This document shows, one piece after another, positions 23,430 through 34,400 of a stretch of DNA of 64,000 nt. Positions within the stretch are counted from its first letter, which is position 1, and each line of letters begins with the position of its first letter. Under the pieces are notes generated by a model. The model saw nothing but the letters and a program-made list of their open reading frames with translations, did not search any database and was not told the DNA's origin. Made by a program: the position numbers and the translations under genes. The stretch spans positions 331,348,419-331,412,418 of the forward strand of contig CM077643.1 in the NCBI GenBank assembly GCA_039707465.1. The letters are read 5' to 3'. The DNA comes from Rhabdophis nuchalis. Lineage: Eukaryota; Chordata; Lepidosauria; Squamata; Natricidae.

Positions 23430-23720
23430 GTCTTGCTGGCATAAGTTTAGGTATCATCAATATGCTGCTGAAATGCAATTTTATATATTTACTGAAAGCC
23501 AATCAGTTAATGCTATCAAATTTGGGAAGGATTAAATTTAGGGTAGGCTCAACCCTAATCAGACCAAGTAACTATGGGTTATGGGATTGCTTAGATCTGG
23601 GGATTTAACATTGATGCTTCTGGATAGGGTAGTCTTCTCCCAGACAGAACTCCAGATCTGAGTAGTTTTATCTGCCAGATACTTCAGATAATCCTTAACA
23701 CTATCCTGCAGATTATTATT
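23430..23720 (+). mobile_element. Old L2 LINE, right half
   Basis: Begins right after the Tc1 target TA with a sequence resembling the L2 HQYADDTQLYI coding block (GGTATCATCAATATGCTGCT), then further decayed L2. With 21950-22418 it brackets the Tc1 insertion. Confidence 0.5.
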
Positions 23721-24771
23721 TTGCCCTTCCCTTCCACCTCACTTTAAACAAGGTGATCAAATACCAGTCCAGAGTGACAATAACGAGAAAAATACATTTT
23801 GCAGTTATTACTGCAAAGTGTATGCAACTATATGTGTTGAGATTATGTGCTCATTTAACCAAACTAGCAGAAAAGAATGCTTAGTTTAGGAAATCACTTA
23901 AAAATCGTTCTCTTCACAGGGGAGCCCAGTAGATAGTTTGGTTCATGTGTTCAACTAATCTAGGACAGCCAATTTATGCAGCAGTCTATGGACGCAGATT
24001 AACTTCAAGACAAAGACTGCTGATATGGCAACAATTATTTGATTATTTGTACATTTTACCAACATTTATGAATTAGTTAGAAATCAGGATACTCCAATAC
24101 ATTCTGTGACTGTATTTCCTCTTACTGAAGCATACTTCTCCTTTCCTGTCATTCCTAAAGTATACACCAACAATAGTCTTCATGTTCATTAATTATTCGA
24201 CTCTGGAAAAGCAGATCAAATTCAAATGCAATCCTGATAATTGTCTACATGTTTAAAACAGATGCATTAAGAGCTCAACTTGTTTATATCTGTCCTCAGT
24301 TTAAAAGTTCCTACCTAGCTGTCAGATCTGCTGGTCTAAGCAGGTTTCACACTTCAGGGATAGGGACATTTTCAAATGCACAAAACAGTTCAGTCCTAAT
24401 TACTTTTAGAAGAACTTCGCTCTTACAAAATTTGCAGGGGGGGGGGGGAAAGCATTTTAAACTGTCACTTTCCACCCAAAGCCTTGAAGGATCAATCCAG
24501 TCTGTCCGTTCAAATTCTACAAAGTCGTTTGGCAGCATTTCATGAGCGCAGCCTTATTCTCCCAGGTGAAGTAACAATTAAGCACAAAGTATTACAACTG
24601 GGCCCTGTAAACGGAAAGTGTCTTGTTGGGTTGCACACTTGTTGAAAGGAAGCACCGGATTAACCAATCCCAGCCTCCTCCGCAGTCACAAAACCAACCA
24701 GGCTGTCCAAGCAGCAGGAAATCCAGGCCAGGCCTATGATCTGACGGACTCTTTTAAATACATAAATCGGG
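23721..24771. other. AHCTF1 intron 1 near promoter: nothing recognised
   Basis: No repeat or exon recognised, apart from a poly(G) run at 24437-24448. Confidence 0.45.
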
Positions 24772-24885
24772 AGCTTAAACGGACTCCGGGGGATGGTTAG
24801 AGGACGGGAAGGCCTGCAGGGAGGTTGTCCATGGGGTCGCGATGGGTCGGAGACGACTTCGAAAACTAACAACAACAACAGATAT
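24772..24885 (+). mobile_element. RTE-BovB LINE 3' end (or Sauria SINE tail)
   Basis: Contains TAGAGGACGGGAAGGCCTGC, GTCCATGGGGTCGCGATGGG, TCGGAGACGACTTCG and an AACAACAAC tail, the 3' end shared by squamate BovB and the SINEs it mobilises. It sits at the edge of the CpG island. Confidence 0.8.
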
Positions 24886-25436
24886 AAAAATACGGCTGTT
24901 TCATCTCGATTTAGCGACTACGCCTCCAAGAAGGGAGACGCATGGCCAGGAACGGGGGCCTGCGAACAAAAAGGCTGCCTTCGCTAGAGTAGATCAGAGG
25001 CACCGGCCGGGGCAGGGCCTCAGCAGAGAGCACGCCGCAAGGCAAGGCCAGCGCTTTCCTCGGCTTCCCTCCGTCCGGTAGAGCGAAGCACGTTTCCCTC
25101 TCCTCCCCCCCCCCCTACCCCGGTCTGAAACTGCCGCCAGGCATGTGGGCCCGCTCGACCCGGCTACAGCGGCTCTCCCGGCGTCTGGCGGCAACGAGGA
25201 GAGGCCGGGGCGGTGGGGCTGGAAGGCCGCCCCCTGCCCCTCCCCCTCTGTCTGGCGGCAACGCAACGAGGGCAGCCCCGGATCTCCCCGGGTGGCTCCA
25301 ACAGGCGGTTACATAACAAGCCCGAAGGCGGCCCTCCTCTTGCCCGCCGAACGGAGCCCGGCGGGCCGCCCAGCCCTCCGCTCCTTCGGCCAAGCGCTTC
25401 TTGTCCCCCCGGCTCCCCCGCCCTCCCCCACGGTAC

Positions 25437-25720
25437 CTGCTTCGGAGGCGGGTGTTGCCGCCTGGGCCGCGCCGCTCGCGTTATTACCCTCAGAAGGGCA
25501 GCATCTCTCCCGCTTCCGCAGCAGCAGCAGCAGCAGCTTTAAAGAAAGCTGGCGGGCTCCCTGGGCCGGGCCTACTCAGCCGCCCGTCACCGCGCTCGCC
25601 CGCTCTCTGCCTGCGCAGCAACCTCCTCTTCTTTCCCCCCCTCCACCACCCCGCGATCACTCACCGGCGGCAGGAGGAGGAAGAGGATCAGAGGGCGGAG
25701 GGACGAGGTCTCGCGAGAGC
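25437..25720 (-). other. AHCTF1: Inferred AHCTF1 non-coding first exon
   Basis: Exon 2 begins only six bases before the ATG, so an upstream 5' UTR exon is required. Two good minus-strand donors lie in the CpG island: GCAG|GTACCG (exon end 25437) and GAGG|GTAATA (exon end 25488). The UTR would include a short CAG/CTG run near 25521-25537. The transcription start is not visible; the outer limit is set arbitrarily near the TCTCGCGAGA motif. Donor choice is undecided. Confidence 0.45.
25709..25718. promoter_or_regulatory. TCTCGCGAGA palindromic promoter motif
   Basis: A perfect ten-base TCTCGCGAGA. This element is enriched in CpG-island promoters of essential genes and is bound by BANP (formerly attributed to ZBTB33) when unmethylated. 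Its place at the upstream side of the island fits the AHCTF1 start region. Confidence 0.65.
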
Positions 25721-25838
25721 AAATCACAGCCGTCGCGGGAATTTTCAAATCCGTAGCCCTGTTCTCTTGCGGTTGGTTTAAGAAGTGGATGTTCTAGAGA
25801 GGGCACCGTAGGAAGTCCTCGGGCGCAGTTTCCGCAGA

Positions 25839-25857
25839 ACTACGACTCCCGGCATGC
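25839..25857 (+). promoter_or_regulatory. ZNF143/SBS-type motif
   Basis: ACTACGACTCCCGGCATGC differs by only a few bases from the ACTACAACTCCCAGCATGC type site bound by ZNF143, common just upstream of CpG-island promoters. It lies about 120 bp beyond the TCTCGCGAGA motif. Confidence 0.6.
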
Positions 25858-25859
25858 GT

Positions 25860-26630
25860 TGCTTCGAAGTTGAACGCGCTTTGGCCCCGACAGGGCGGTT
25901 TAACAAAACAAAAAACAAAACAAAAAAAGGCCACACTTTGTTTTCGGAGTGAAGGTGGTAAAAGGTAATGGTGCTCGATCTGCTGCTGGTGCGTCTTATC
26001 CATAAATGGTGACAACAACAATAAAATGCCAAACCCAGTCTGAACATCTGGCTGACTGTGCGATGATCAATAACAACATCAATAATATAGACAATAAATC
26101 TAAGAACCAATAAAAGAGGCACAAAAGAAAAAGTCTTTTTTTTTTTAAAAAAAAAATGCTTTCGCCTGAATTCTTCTTGTAAACTGTAGCGTCTGATTCC
26201 CAGTCAGTCACCAGCATATGGTGAAAGGGAGAAAGCAAATCTCCCTTCAGTCAGATTGGGACTGGATCCTCTCCATGGGAAAATATGGTTTTTCTGTCTC
26301 ACACCCAGGATAGTAAAGCAATACATGCTTTCAGTGTTGTCAGTACGTGATCGTTAGAAGTGAGCACTGCTCTTACGATGACCCACCGTTCTGGCCAGAG
26401 ACATATCATACATGTCAGAAACATCAGTGTTGCACTCTTAGAGAGTCTTTGCACTGTTCTGCAGTTTCAAGCACTCTCCCTAAAGTCAGATGCATGGACA
26501 AAATAGTGGAGGGGGGGGGGGTTGAATTATAAATTACAACTTGACAATAATGAATGCATTATCTAGGAAGGCAAGTAAATTTAATTATACTTAACCAGGA
26601 GAGCCAATGAATATTATGAGCCAATGAGCT
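25860..26630. other. Upstream of AHCTF1: nothing recognised
   Basis: Non-repetitive except an A-rich run at 25907-25927 and a poly(G) at 26512-26521. No gene seen. Confidence 0.45.
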
Positions 26631-26631
26631 A

Positions 26632-26820
26632 CAGGGGCACAGTGGTTAGAGTGCAGTACTGCAGGCTACTTCTGCTGACTGCTGGCTTATTATTTGGCAG
26701 TTCAAATTTCACCAGGCTCAAAGCTGACTCAGCTTTCCATCCTTCTGAGGTAGGTAAACTGCTTAGAGAGCGCGGTAAAGCACTGTAAAGTGGTATATAG
26801 TCTTAAGTGCTATTGCTATT
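26632..26820 (+). repeat. tRNA-derived SINE with GCTATT tail, copy 2
   Basis: GGGCACAGTGGTTAGAGTGC head, box B-like GTTCAAATTTC, CAGCTTTCCATCCTTCTGAG body and GCGGTAAAGCACTGTAAAG end. It lacks the AAATGAGGA...GCAATATGC segment present in the copy at 9058. Confidence 0.78.
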
Positions 26821-27162
26821 ATGTTAAATTATATATACACATATTCATTGTCTTAAAAATTATGTCAAGTTCAATTTATAGCCTTCTGAATGCAAAAAGA
26901 TGTTATACCTATCTTAATTTTAATACATTTCCATTTTCTATTTGTGTACTTCGACATTTTGATTCCCTCTCTTTCAAAGTTGCAGAATGACCTCTAAGTA
27001 GAATTGAACTGCCGAATAAGTTTGTTCTGATTCAAGATATTGAGATCCCCTACATTCATGAGGTAAGAGACACTCCTTCTCGACCATCATTACTCCTGGT
27101 GGTGACCTCTGCTCCATATAATAAATTCTCTCTCTATTCCCCTACCTACCTACCTACTGTAA

Positions 27163-27528
27163 TACAATAATACAATAGCAGAGTTGGAAGGGACCTTGGA
27201 GGTCATCTAGTCCAGCTCCCTGCCTAGGCAGGAAGCCCTATACCATTTCAGACAAATGGCTATCCAACATCTTCTTAAAGACTTCCAGGGTTGGGGCATT
27301 CACAACTTCTGGAGGCAAGCTGTTCCACTGGTTAATTGTTCTAACTGTCAGGAAATTTCTCCTCAGTTCTAAGTTGCTTCTCTCCTTGATTAGTTTCCAC
27401 CCATTGCTTCTTGTTCTGCCCTTAGGTGCTTTGGAGAATAGCTTGACTTCCTCTTCTTTGTGGCAACTCCTGAGATATTGGAAGGCTGCTATCCTGTCTC
27501 CCCTAGTCCCTCTTTTATTAAACTGTAT
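27163..27528 (-). mobile_element. CR1 LINE 3' end
   Basis: The minus strand holds the CR1 C-terminal block (KRRxRGDxIAA...[26 protein letters not shown]) and the CTGGACTAGATGACCTCCAA end. Truncated at about 27528, where a Helitron follows. Confidence 0.85.
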
Positions 27529-27529
27529 T

Positions 27530-27844
27530 CCCCCCCCCCTCTCTCTCTATGAACCACCTGGGAGTTTGCTATCCCAGTGCCTTTTTGGCCCTAAGAGGCC
27601 TCCATATGTGGCTGAGGAAATGACTGTTGGTGGGAGGAGTTACAGGGAGGTGAAAACCTGATCAGTGGGTACATTTTACATTTGTGTACCTTGCACATGA
27701 CACGTGTGCTAGGCACAAAATGAGTAGGTATACTATTATCGGAAGTCCTTGTGAACATTGTGTGAAAGTTTGGTGTAAATCGGTGCAGTAGTTTTTGAGA
27801 TTAGTGGATTCGTACAAACTATTTTACATTTTTATTTATATAGA
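27530..27844 (-). mobile_element. Helitron, minus strand, left boundary unclear
   Basis: The minus strand starts TCTATATAAATAAAAATGTAA at 27844 and continues GTTTGTACGAATCCAC, ATTTACACCAAACTTTCACA: the same 5' half as the Helitrons at 19347 and 19892, but diverged. No clear CTAG end. Confidence 0.6.
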
Positions 27845-28085
27845 TTTCTAAGAGCACATTTTTGAGATCTGTCAAAACAAATTTGGTCAAGCATAGAGAT
27901 CAACAATGACGAGAATCAATCAGCTGAAATCCAAAAATAGAACATTCTCCCCCACCCCACCCCCCGCTCCAATCTTTTAAAATCTTACATTGCAGAAATT
28001 TATGTTCAGGAAAAATAATGTGCTAGAAACTGAGTTCTTGGAGAAGAAACTTAAAAAGTTAACATTGCCCTACTAAGGTTTCAGA

Positions 28086-28374
28086 CGGTGGTGGGATTCC
28101 AATTTTTTTCCTCCCAGTTCTATGAGAGAGCACTTTGCAGATACAGACAGCACTCAAAGACCGCCTCAGTGTCAGCACTGGTCAGCTGAGGTGCGGTAAT
28201 CCATACTGCTGTGCGAATCAGCTGAGGTAAAAAACAAGGGAATATAGGACAGGGAATGATGGGGGTCGGAAAGCGGGGACAACCAGAGGTAGTATCTGCT
28301 GGTTCTCCGAACTACTCAAACTTTCCGCTACTGGTTCACCTGAACTGGTCCGAACCGGCTGAATACCATCCCTG
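28086..28374. mobile_element. hAT MITE, CAGGGATG family
   Basis: Target duplication GTTTCAGA / GTTTCAGT (28078-28085, 28375-28382). Right end AACCGGCTGAATACCATCCC, left end CGGTGGTGGGATTCC. Same family as 21106 and 34852. Confidence 0.8.
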
Positions 28375-28729
28375 GTTTCAGTGGTGTGGGTATTCTTTTT
28401 CTGGGACTTTGTTTTGCATTGTATTATTTTTAAGTGCCTTATGTACACTATTCACAGGTGGAATGGATTACCCAGATGAATGAATGAATGAATGAACTCA
28501 AGTCAGTTTATTAAATAGATAAATCACTTTATTTAAAAGCAAAACAATAAAATAAAATAAATAAAGCCAATTGTATTCCTTAGTGAAAGGAGAAATCTAT
28601 GGGAACTGCATGATAAACAAGACTGATACAGGTGGTGGATGAAGGCAATGTCAAAAGGAGAGGATATGTCTCTTTGACATCTCTTGTTTTTTCAAAACCT
28701 CTTAGGTCTAGCAGTAAGCAACAATATAT

Positions 28730-29590
28730 TTAGAATTAGAATTAGAACAGAATAGAAAATTAATTGTCATTTTAAATGTACACTAATCAGCATACATTAA
28801 AATGAAATTTTGTTGCATTCAGCTCTCAAAACATAACCAATATACATATATCCATATACGCACACATATATGACACAGAGAAACATCACAGTCCCGTTTG
28901 GATGTATACATACACATAGCGCTTATAAGCAGTAACCTGAATAACGGGAAGCAAGCTTCCTATAATCTTCTTAGCTGTCCTTACCACTCTCTGTATGGAT
29001 TTTCTATTTGAGGCACCTCTACCACCAAACGAAACAGTGATGCAGTTTGTTAAATCACTCTCAATTGTGCCTCTGTAAAAAGTGGCCAGGACAGGAGAAA
29101 GATGTGCTCTCCTGATCCAACACAGAAAATGCTTCCCTAAAGATAACATATGAAGAAACCAAGCCAGATTGTTAGTTATTTGCATCCCCAGATACGTAAT
29201 AGTGTTGCCCACCTCCACAACTGCAGCTTTGATTCAAAGTGGAGTGTGACTATGCCATCTCTTTCTAAAATCAACAATGATCTCCTTTGTTTTATTAACA
29301 TTCAAAACCAGGTTATTTTTATTGCACCAGTCCACCAAAGTCTTCACCTCCTCCCTATAAGAATCTTCACTGTCATCCTGGATAAGCCCCTTCACTGTTG
29401 TGTCATGTCATCACAATATGATTCATAACAGATTTGGCACAACAGTCATGGGTCATCAAGGTGAACAATAACAGACTCAAGACACAACCCTGTGAGGAGC
29501 CCTCACTCAAGGAAGTGGAATTGGAAACTTTCCTTCCAATTTGCACAAACTGGGGCCTATCGATAAGACATAAAGTATCCACAAGTATGT
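28730..29590 (-). mobile_element. Degraded non-LTR retrotransposon, Rex1/L2-like
   Basis: On the minus strand a 110-codon frame (28886-29218) reads LATFYRGTIESDLTNCITVS then RKSIQRVVRTAKKIIGSLLP, the C-terminal region of Rex1-Babar-type elements. Upstream remains in broken frames include NRPQFVQIG, SSQGCVLSLLLFTL and NKGDH-type pieces. Many stops, so an old copy. The clade assignment is from memory. Confidence 0.6.
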
Positions 29591-30800
29591 TTGTTCACCA
29601 GTTTGTTGCAGAAGAATTTAGAAATTCTGGGAGTTGAAATATTTACACCATAAAGTTGTCCAGTTTGAAAAACACTGCTGTGTAGCCAGAATTATGTGGG
29701 ATCTTGGGCTCACTCTTTGATTCACAATCTCCCTATTTGATGCCGAGCAGAACAGAAAGACAATAGTCTAAAGGTAATCATGAGAAGCCAAGTTGTTGCA
29801 AAGATGATGCAGTGTTGAAGGAAAAGTGCCTTTGACTCTTTTAAATATGTTTACATAGAAACATACAAGCGTAATTGCTTGCAAAAAATTACATAAAACT
29901 AAAGGTTACCGGAAAACAGCTGGGATTTATTATTTAAAGAATAAGCTGTACTGTCCAACCTTATTGGTTAGCATCTGCATAATAATATTCAGTTCATTTG
30001 GAAGCAAGCTCACAGGAGAATCATGCAAACACACTACAGGATCTAAGAACATGGATCAGCTGTTTCACACACGGAGAAGATGCTGGATTTTGTCATCTCT
30101 GTTCTTCCTTATCTTTTAGTCAACTGATATATGGAGTCAGAGCTGTTGTATGCAGTACTATATATACACAGAAATTTAGGTATCTCTTGAGAAGCATAGA
30201 AATGTTGCTGTTAGGGGCACTGTACAGCTCGTCCCCTCATCCCCCCCCCCCCCATTGTTGGCAGTTTGAGACTATTTCTGACTTGGCCAGGTGGCAACAG
30301 TTGATCTTTTTTGTCTGGACCCTGAAACTGAGCTAGTCTGGACCCTGAAACTGTGAGTAGTCTGTGGGGGCTACTCAGAAACTCCAGAGCTAAATTAAAA
30401 AGTAAAAGAAAACAAGAAAGTGCAATGAAGAACCATTTCTGTGCTATGGATCCATTCAGTCACCAGATATTAAGCTTTTAACACAAAATACCTACCATCT
30501 GGATAGGGAGATGGGAGATGGATTCCCATTTCTTGATTTGTCAAGTAAAAATAAATGGAGGTTTTTTTAAGTGATAGGACGCTTTGTGTAGTGTTTTAAA
30601 AAAATAATTTTTAAAGTTTTACAAAGCACATAACTAATACAGAGCAGAAGAAAAAAGAAAGAAAGAAAAAGACAGAAAAAAGTGCAGAAAGAAAGAATAA
30701 AAACAGAAGAACCTTCCAATTTTCTTTGCAGGAAATATAAATACATATACAATATTAATTCTTATTCTCTTATTACAACCACCCCTTTTTTCTATTATCA
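29591..30800. other. Intergenic: nothing recognised
   Basis: No gene seen. It contains a C-run at 30240-30252 and a 23-bp direct duplication (TCTGGACCCTGAAACTG twice) near 30317-30353. Confidence 0.45.
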
Positions 30801-30871
30801 ATTTTTTTCTAATCATCAAAACCACAAATCACAAGCACATTTTTTTTCTGTTTCATGCAAAAGGTCTGATT

Positions 30872-30877
30872 TTTATT
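30872..30877 (-). terminator. Candidate SRD5A2 poly(A) signal
   Basis: AATAAA on the minus strand about 540 nt after the stop codon. It is followed by a GT-rich stretch (TGTGCTTGTGATTTGTGG, about 30815-30838), the usual downstream element. A weaker ATTAAA lies at 31330-31335, only 80 nt after the stop. Which is used cannot be told from sequence. Confidence 0.45.
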
Positions 30878-31413
30878 TGATGTCATATTCAGCTCATGGA
30901 TCACACTTATAAAAACACTGTTACCTGTTAAATTACATGTTAAAAGAACTGAGCGAGTTACATTTCATTTTTGATAATAATTATATACAACCATAATTCA
31001 TTTGAAGAAATACCAAAAGATGCATTTATATAGCTTGAAACTGAGTATCACTTTTTTATAGAATGTTTTCTTTGTCTTTATGAGAAAGAACACAGAAATA
31101 GAGCAATAAGCTCTAACAGCTAACAAACCCCTTTTTCCCCTTAACTGAATTTTTCTTAATTTTCACTTTCTGTGAAAACTAGATAGTGATAACAGTCCAA
31201 TTTCCTGGACAAGCAGCAATAGTTGCCAACCTGTGAAATGCAGGTAGGTGAACATTAGTTGCTGAATATTCTTCATGGTCTTAAGAGCCAGAAGTATTCT
31301 AGTACACAAAATGAAATTATTCAAGGGTCTTTAATACATTATACTTAACAACAATAAAAAAATATGTAAACAATAAAGAACAGATAAAATCCATCCATTT
31401 GGATAACAGTTCT

Positions 31414-31480
31414 TCAAAATATAAAAGGAATCAAGGCTTTTCTTGATTTTGGATAGGCTGGGAATGTCTTCAGATAATAC
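31414..31480 (-). CDS. SRD5A2: SRD5A2 exon 5 with stop codon
   Basis: Too short to appear as a free-standing open frame. The acceptor TTTCTTACAG ends at 31481; the exon completes an arginine codon and then reads YYLKTFPAYPKSRKALIPFI, F, TGA (31416-31414). It closely matches the family C-terminus and fixes the gene's orientation and end. Confidence 0.95.
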
Positions 31481-34400
31481 CTGTAAGAAAACAAACACAA
31501 ACATGAAGATATGTACCCAAACTTATAATCCTGCTTAAGAAGGTAGAATCTCATTTTTCAAATCTCTTCTGGTATATGGCTCTTCAAAAATGGGTCACAA
31601 ATGGATCCAAAGTTTCAAAGAATGTTAACATTTAAATGATAAATGAAAAGCTAATTTTATGTCCTTCTGTCCAACAAAGGACCATCTGTCATGATGGAAA
31701 CAATTCCAATAACGTTAAAACTCAGTCTTTTATATTCAATATTTTACTGCACTTATTTAATTGTTATAAATATTTGGTAATTTGTAATGAAAAATTTATC
31801 GAATACTACAAAATCTACATGTGACGTTTATATATTAAGTTTCCTTTCACTGGTAAGCCACTTGAGAAAGAATCAATACTTCTGGAAGACTAGATTTAAA
31901 CATTTGTTGTCTTCCAGCAGAGTAAGACTTCAACTGATATTATTTATAGAGAACTCCTGTTATCTTTGAATAGCGACTAGCTGGTAAATGTTGATCGTCA
32001 TTTGTCAGAGATCTATATTCAGCATAATTTATCCATCATGAGAAGTCCAAGAATAAAACAGTGGAAGAGTTGCCACAGGTAATCCTCAATATACGAACAC
32101 AATAAAGCTCAAAATTTCTATTGCTAAGCAAGACAGTGGTTAACTGAGTCATGGCCCATTTTGCCACCATTGTTCCCATGCTTGTTAGGCGTTTCATAAG
32201 CAAATCTGGCCTCCTCATTCATTTTGCGTGTTATAATTGTGGGAACTGTTCATAAGAAACCTTTTTCGGCGCTATTATAATTTTGAATGGTCATTAAATG
32301 AAGGTTGTAGATTTAGGACTACCTGTATTTTGAGATATTTTCTACATGGTTTTTATGCTTAGCTAAATGAAACTTAAGTAACAGAATAAAAAGTTATACA
32401 AAATACAACAAAAAGTTATGTTCCTTGTTGAATGTTTACAAAAGCCTCAGCCTTAAGGATAACATGAAAAGAAAGATTCTAATTTTCGAAGTTGTCTATT
32501 CAGTGTGGCTCCTACAGAAAACATTGTGTATATTTATATGACTAGTGGCATACCCGATACAGCATTTGAAGTTTCAGGGCCAAAGTAAAAAAGACAATAG
32601 ACATGCTGTGTGCTAGGTCCTATAAATTACACAAGTGAAGCAGATCTGTGTGGAAACAAAGAAAACAAGGGCAGATGGGAAAAATCGATGCTTCAGCAGT
32701 TTCTAATCCACTTGTAGAAGGCCACAACTAGATAAATCCATTGACTATCTTATGTGGTTTGACAATAAGTAAGGTAGCTACAAAATTCCTATCCAGAATT
32801 CCTATCCAGAAACACACATTTCCATAGACCTGTCTGACTTCTAGAATAAAATACAGAGACACATACCATATTTTTGGGAGTATAAGACGCACTGGAGTAT
32901 GAGACGCACCCAGGTTTTGAAGAGGCAATTTTTTTTAAAAAGTAGGTAGGTAGATAGAGGGACAGAGAGGGAGAGAGAGAAAGACAGTAGGTAGGTAGGT
33001 AGGGAGAGAGAGTAGGTAGGTAGGTATATAGAGGGGGGAGAGAAATACAGTAGATGGGTAGGAAGAGAGAGAGTGTAGATAGGTAGGTAGAGGGATAGAG
33101 AGAGAGAAATAGAGAGAGAACTAGAGAGAGAGAGAAATACAGTAGATAGGTAGAGAGAGAGAGTAGGTAGGTAGGTAGAAGTTTCCAGGTGTATTTACCC
33201 ATGTGCTGGAGAAGGAAATCACTGACCACCTTTGGAACAAATCTTTGTTTCTGCAGGCACAGTACTTGACCAACGTAAGTCTCATCAATCACTCTAACTA
33301 AACAGCTTTCCAAAAGGGGGAGGAAATCCTTTTTGCACTTTGCAAACGTCCCCCAAACGGTCCGTTTTTCGTTAAAATGGGCCCCCTTTTTTTCAAATAA
33401 AAGGCATGAATAGCCTTGGGGGGGGGGCTTGCAGAGTGCTCCTGGGTGGGGTGGGGGGGTCAAAAATGAGCAAAAGCCCAGCACATTTATTGCGAAAAAA
33501 ATAGCACGCATAGCCTTATGGAGGTTTATAGAGTGCTGCTGGGTGCTGGGGGGGCAGAAATGCCCTGTTTTTTGCTCATTTCTGCCCTCCCCCGCTCCCC
33601 TCCCCATAAGTGTATACGCATGGCCATTTTGGTGAAGGGGCAGGGTTTCAGGAGGCAAAAAATGCTGTATTCGATGTATAAGACGCACCCAGATTTTCAG
33701 CCTCTTTTTAGAGGAAAAAAGGTGCGTCTTATACTCTGAAAAATATGGTATGTTCTCATGTGCCTTGTGCTAGAGGCACTTCACACAGATTTCCTAAAAG
33801 AGAGGAGCACAAACAAATTTCCCCAGGGTCACAATGCTCATCCAAACAGAACTACAATTTGCAACTGCACATGTCAGTTTAAGGGCCCACAGGAGATTAT
33901 TTTAGCACACTGGAGTCAATGTGGATCAAAGGCAAAGTATTACTATTTCAAATAAATGGGCATCTTCTTACTTATCTTTTACTGTTTTATCTATTTTGAC
34001 AGTTCTGGGAGACAAATACTTGAGCAGAATAGATTGAAGCATAGCTGCATATTGCTTGCTAATAACGCAGCATTAGTTTTGGGAGGAAAAGGGAATTTTA
34101 GTGAAAAGTGGCATCAAAGCAGTTTACAATAGAATAGAATGGAGATGTGGCTGAGAAGGTGCGTAATCTGTTTTCCCGGAACAAACGTACACACCGTCAC
34201 AATGTATGTCTGGAAAAGAAGAAAGAGTACAAGCACAGAGTATAAAATATATGGGAGCAAAATGAAAAGAAGAGATGCAACTGCTTTAAAAATTGCATGG
34301 TACCCTTTTTCAAACGAGCAGAAGCCTGAAAGACAAAAATGGGTTGCTTTCATAAAGAGCAGAGAGGCATCCCAGTTATGAATAATCCGAAGCACTTATT

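Larger units (their letters stand above)
24890..25790. promoter_or_regulatory. CpG island, probable AHCTF1 promoter
   Basis: This is the GC- and CpG-richest non-repeat stretch of the window and stands out against AT-rich flanks. It lies just upstream (minus strand) of the AHCTF1 coding exons. Housekeeping nuclear pore genes usually have such TATA-less promoters. A reverse CCAAT-like box (ATTGG relative, GGTTGGTTT) lies near 25770. Open frames of up to 203 codons here are by-products of high GC and look nothing like a protein. Confidence 0.8.

Noticed and set aside
25145..25756. 203-codon proline-rich open frame (and others of 90-126 codons) in the CpG island
   Set aside because: Stop-poor because of high GC; the frames overlap on both strands and none has a conserved feature. 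The region is better explained as promoter and 5' UTR.
30003..30336. 112-codon plus-strand open frame between the genes
   Set aside because: Crosses a poly(C) run, has no recognisable domain and no gene context.
32789..33688. 299-codon minus-strand open frame with long SLSLYLPTY repeats
   Set aside because: It is the translation of GTAG/GAGA microsatellites and G-runs inside the mariner-type element; low complexity and no domain.
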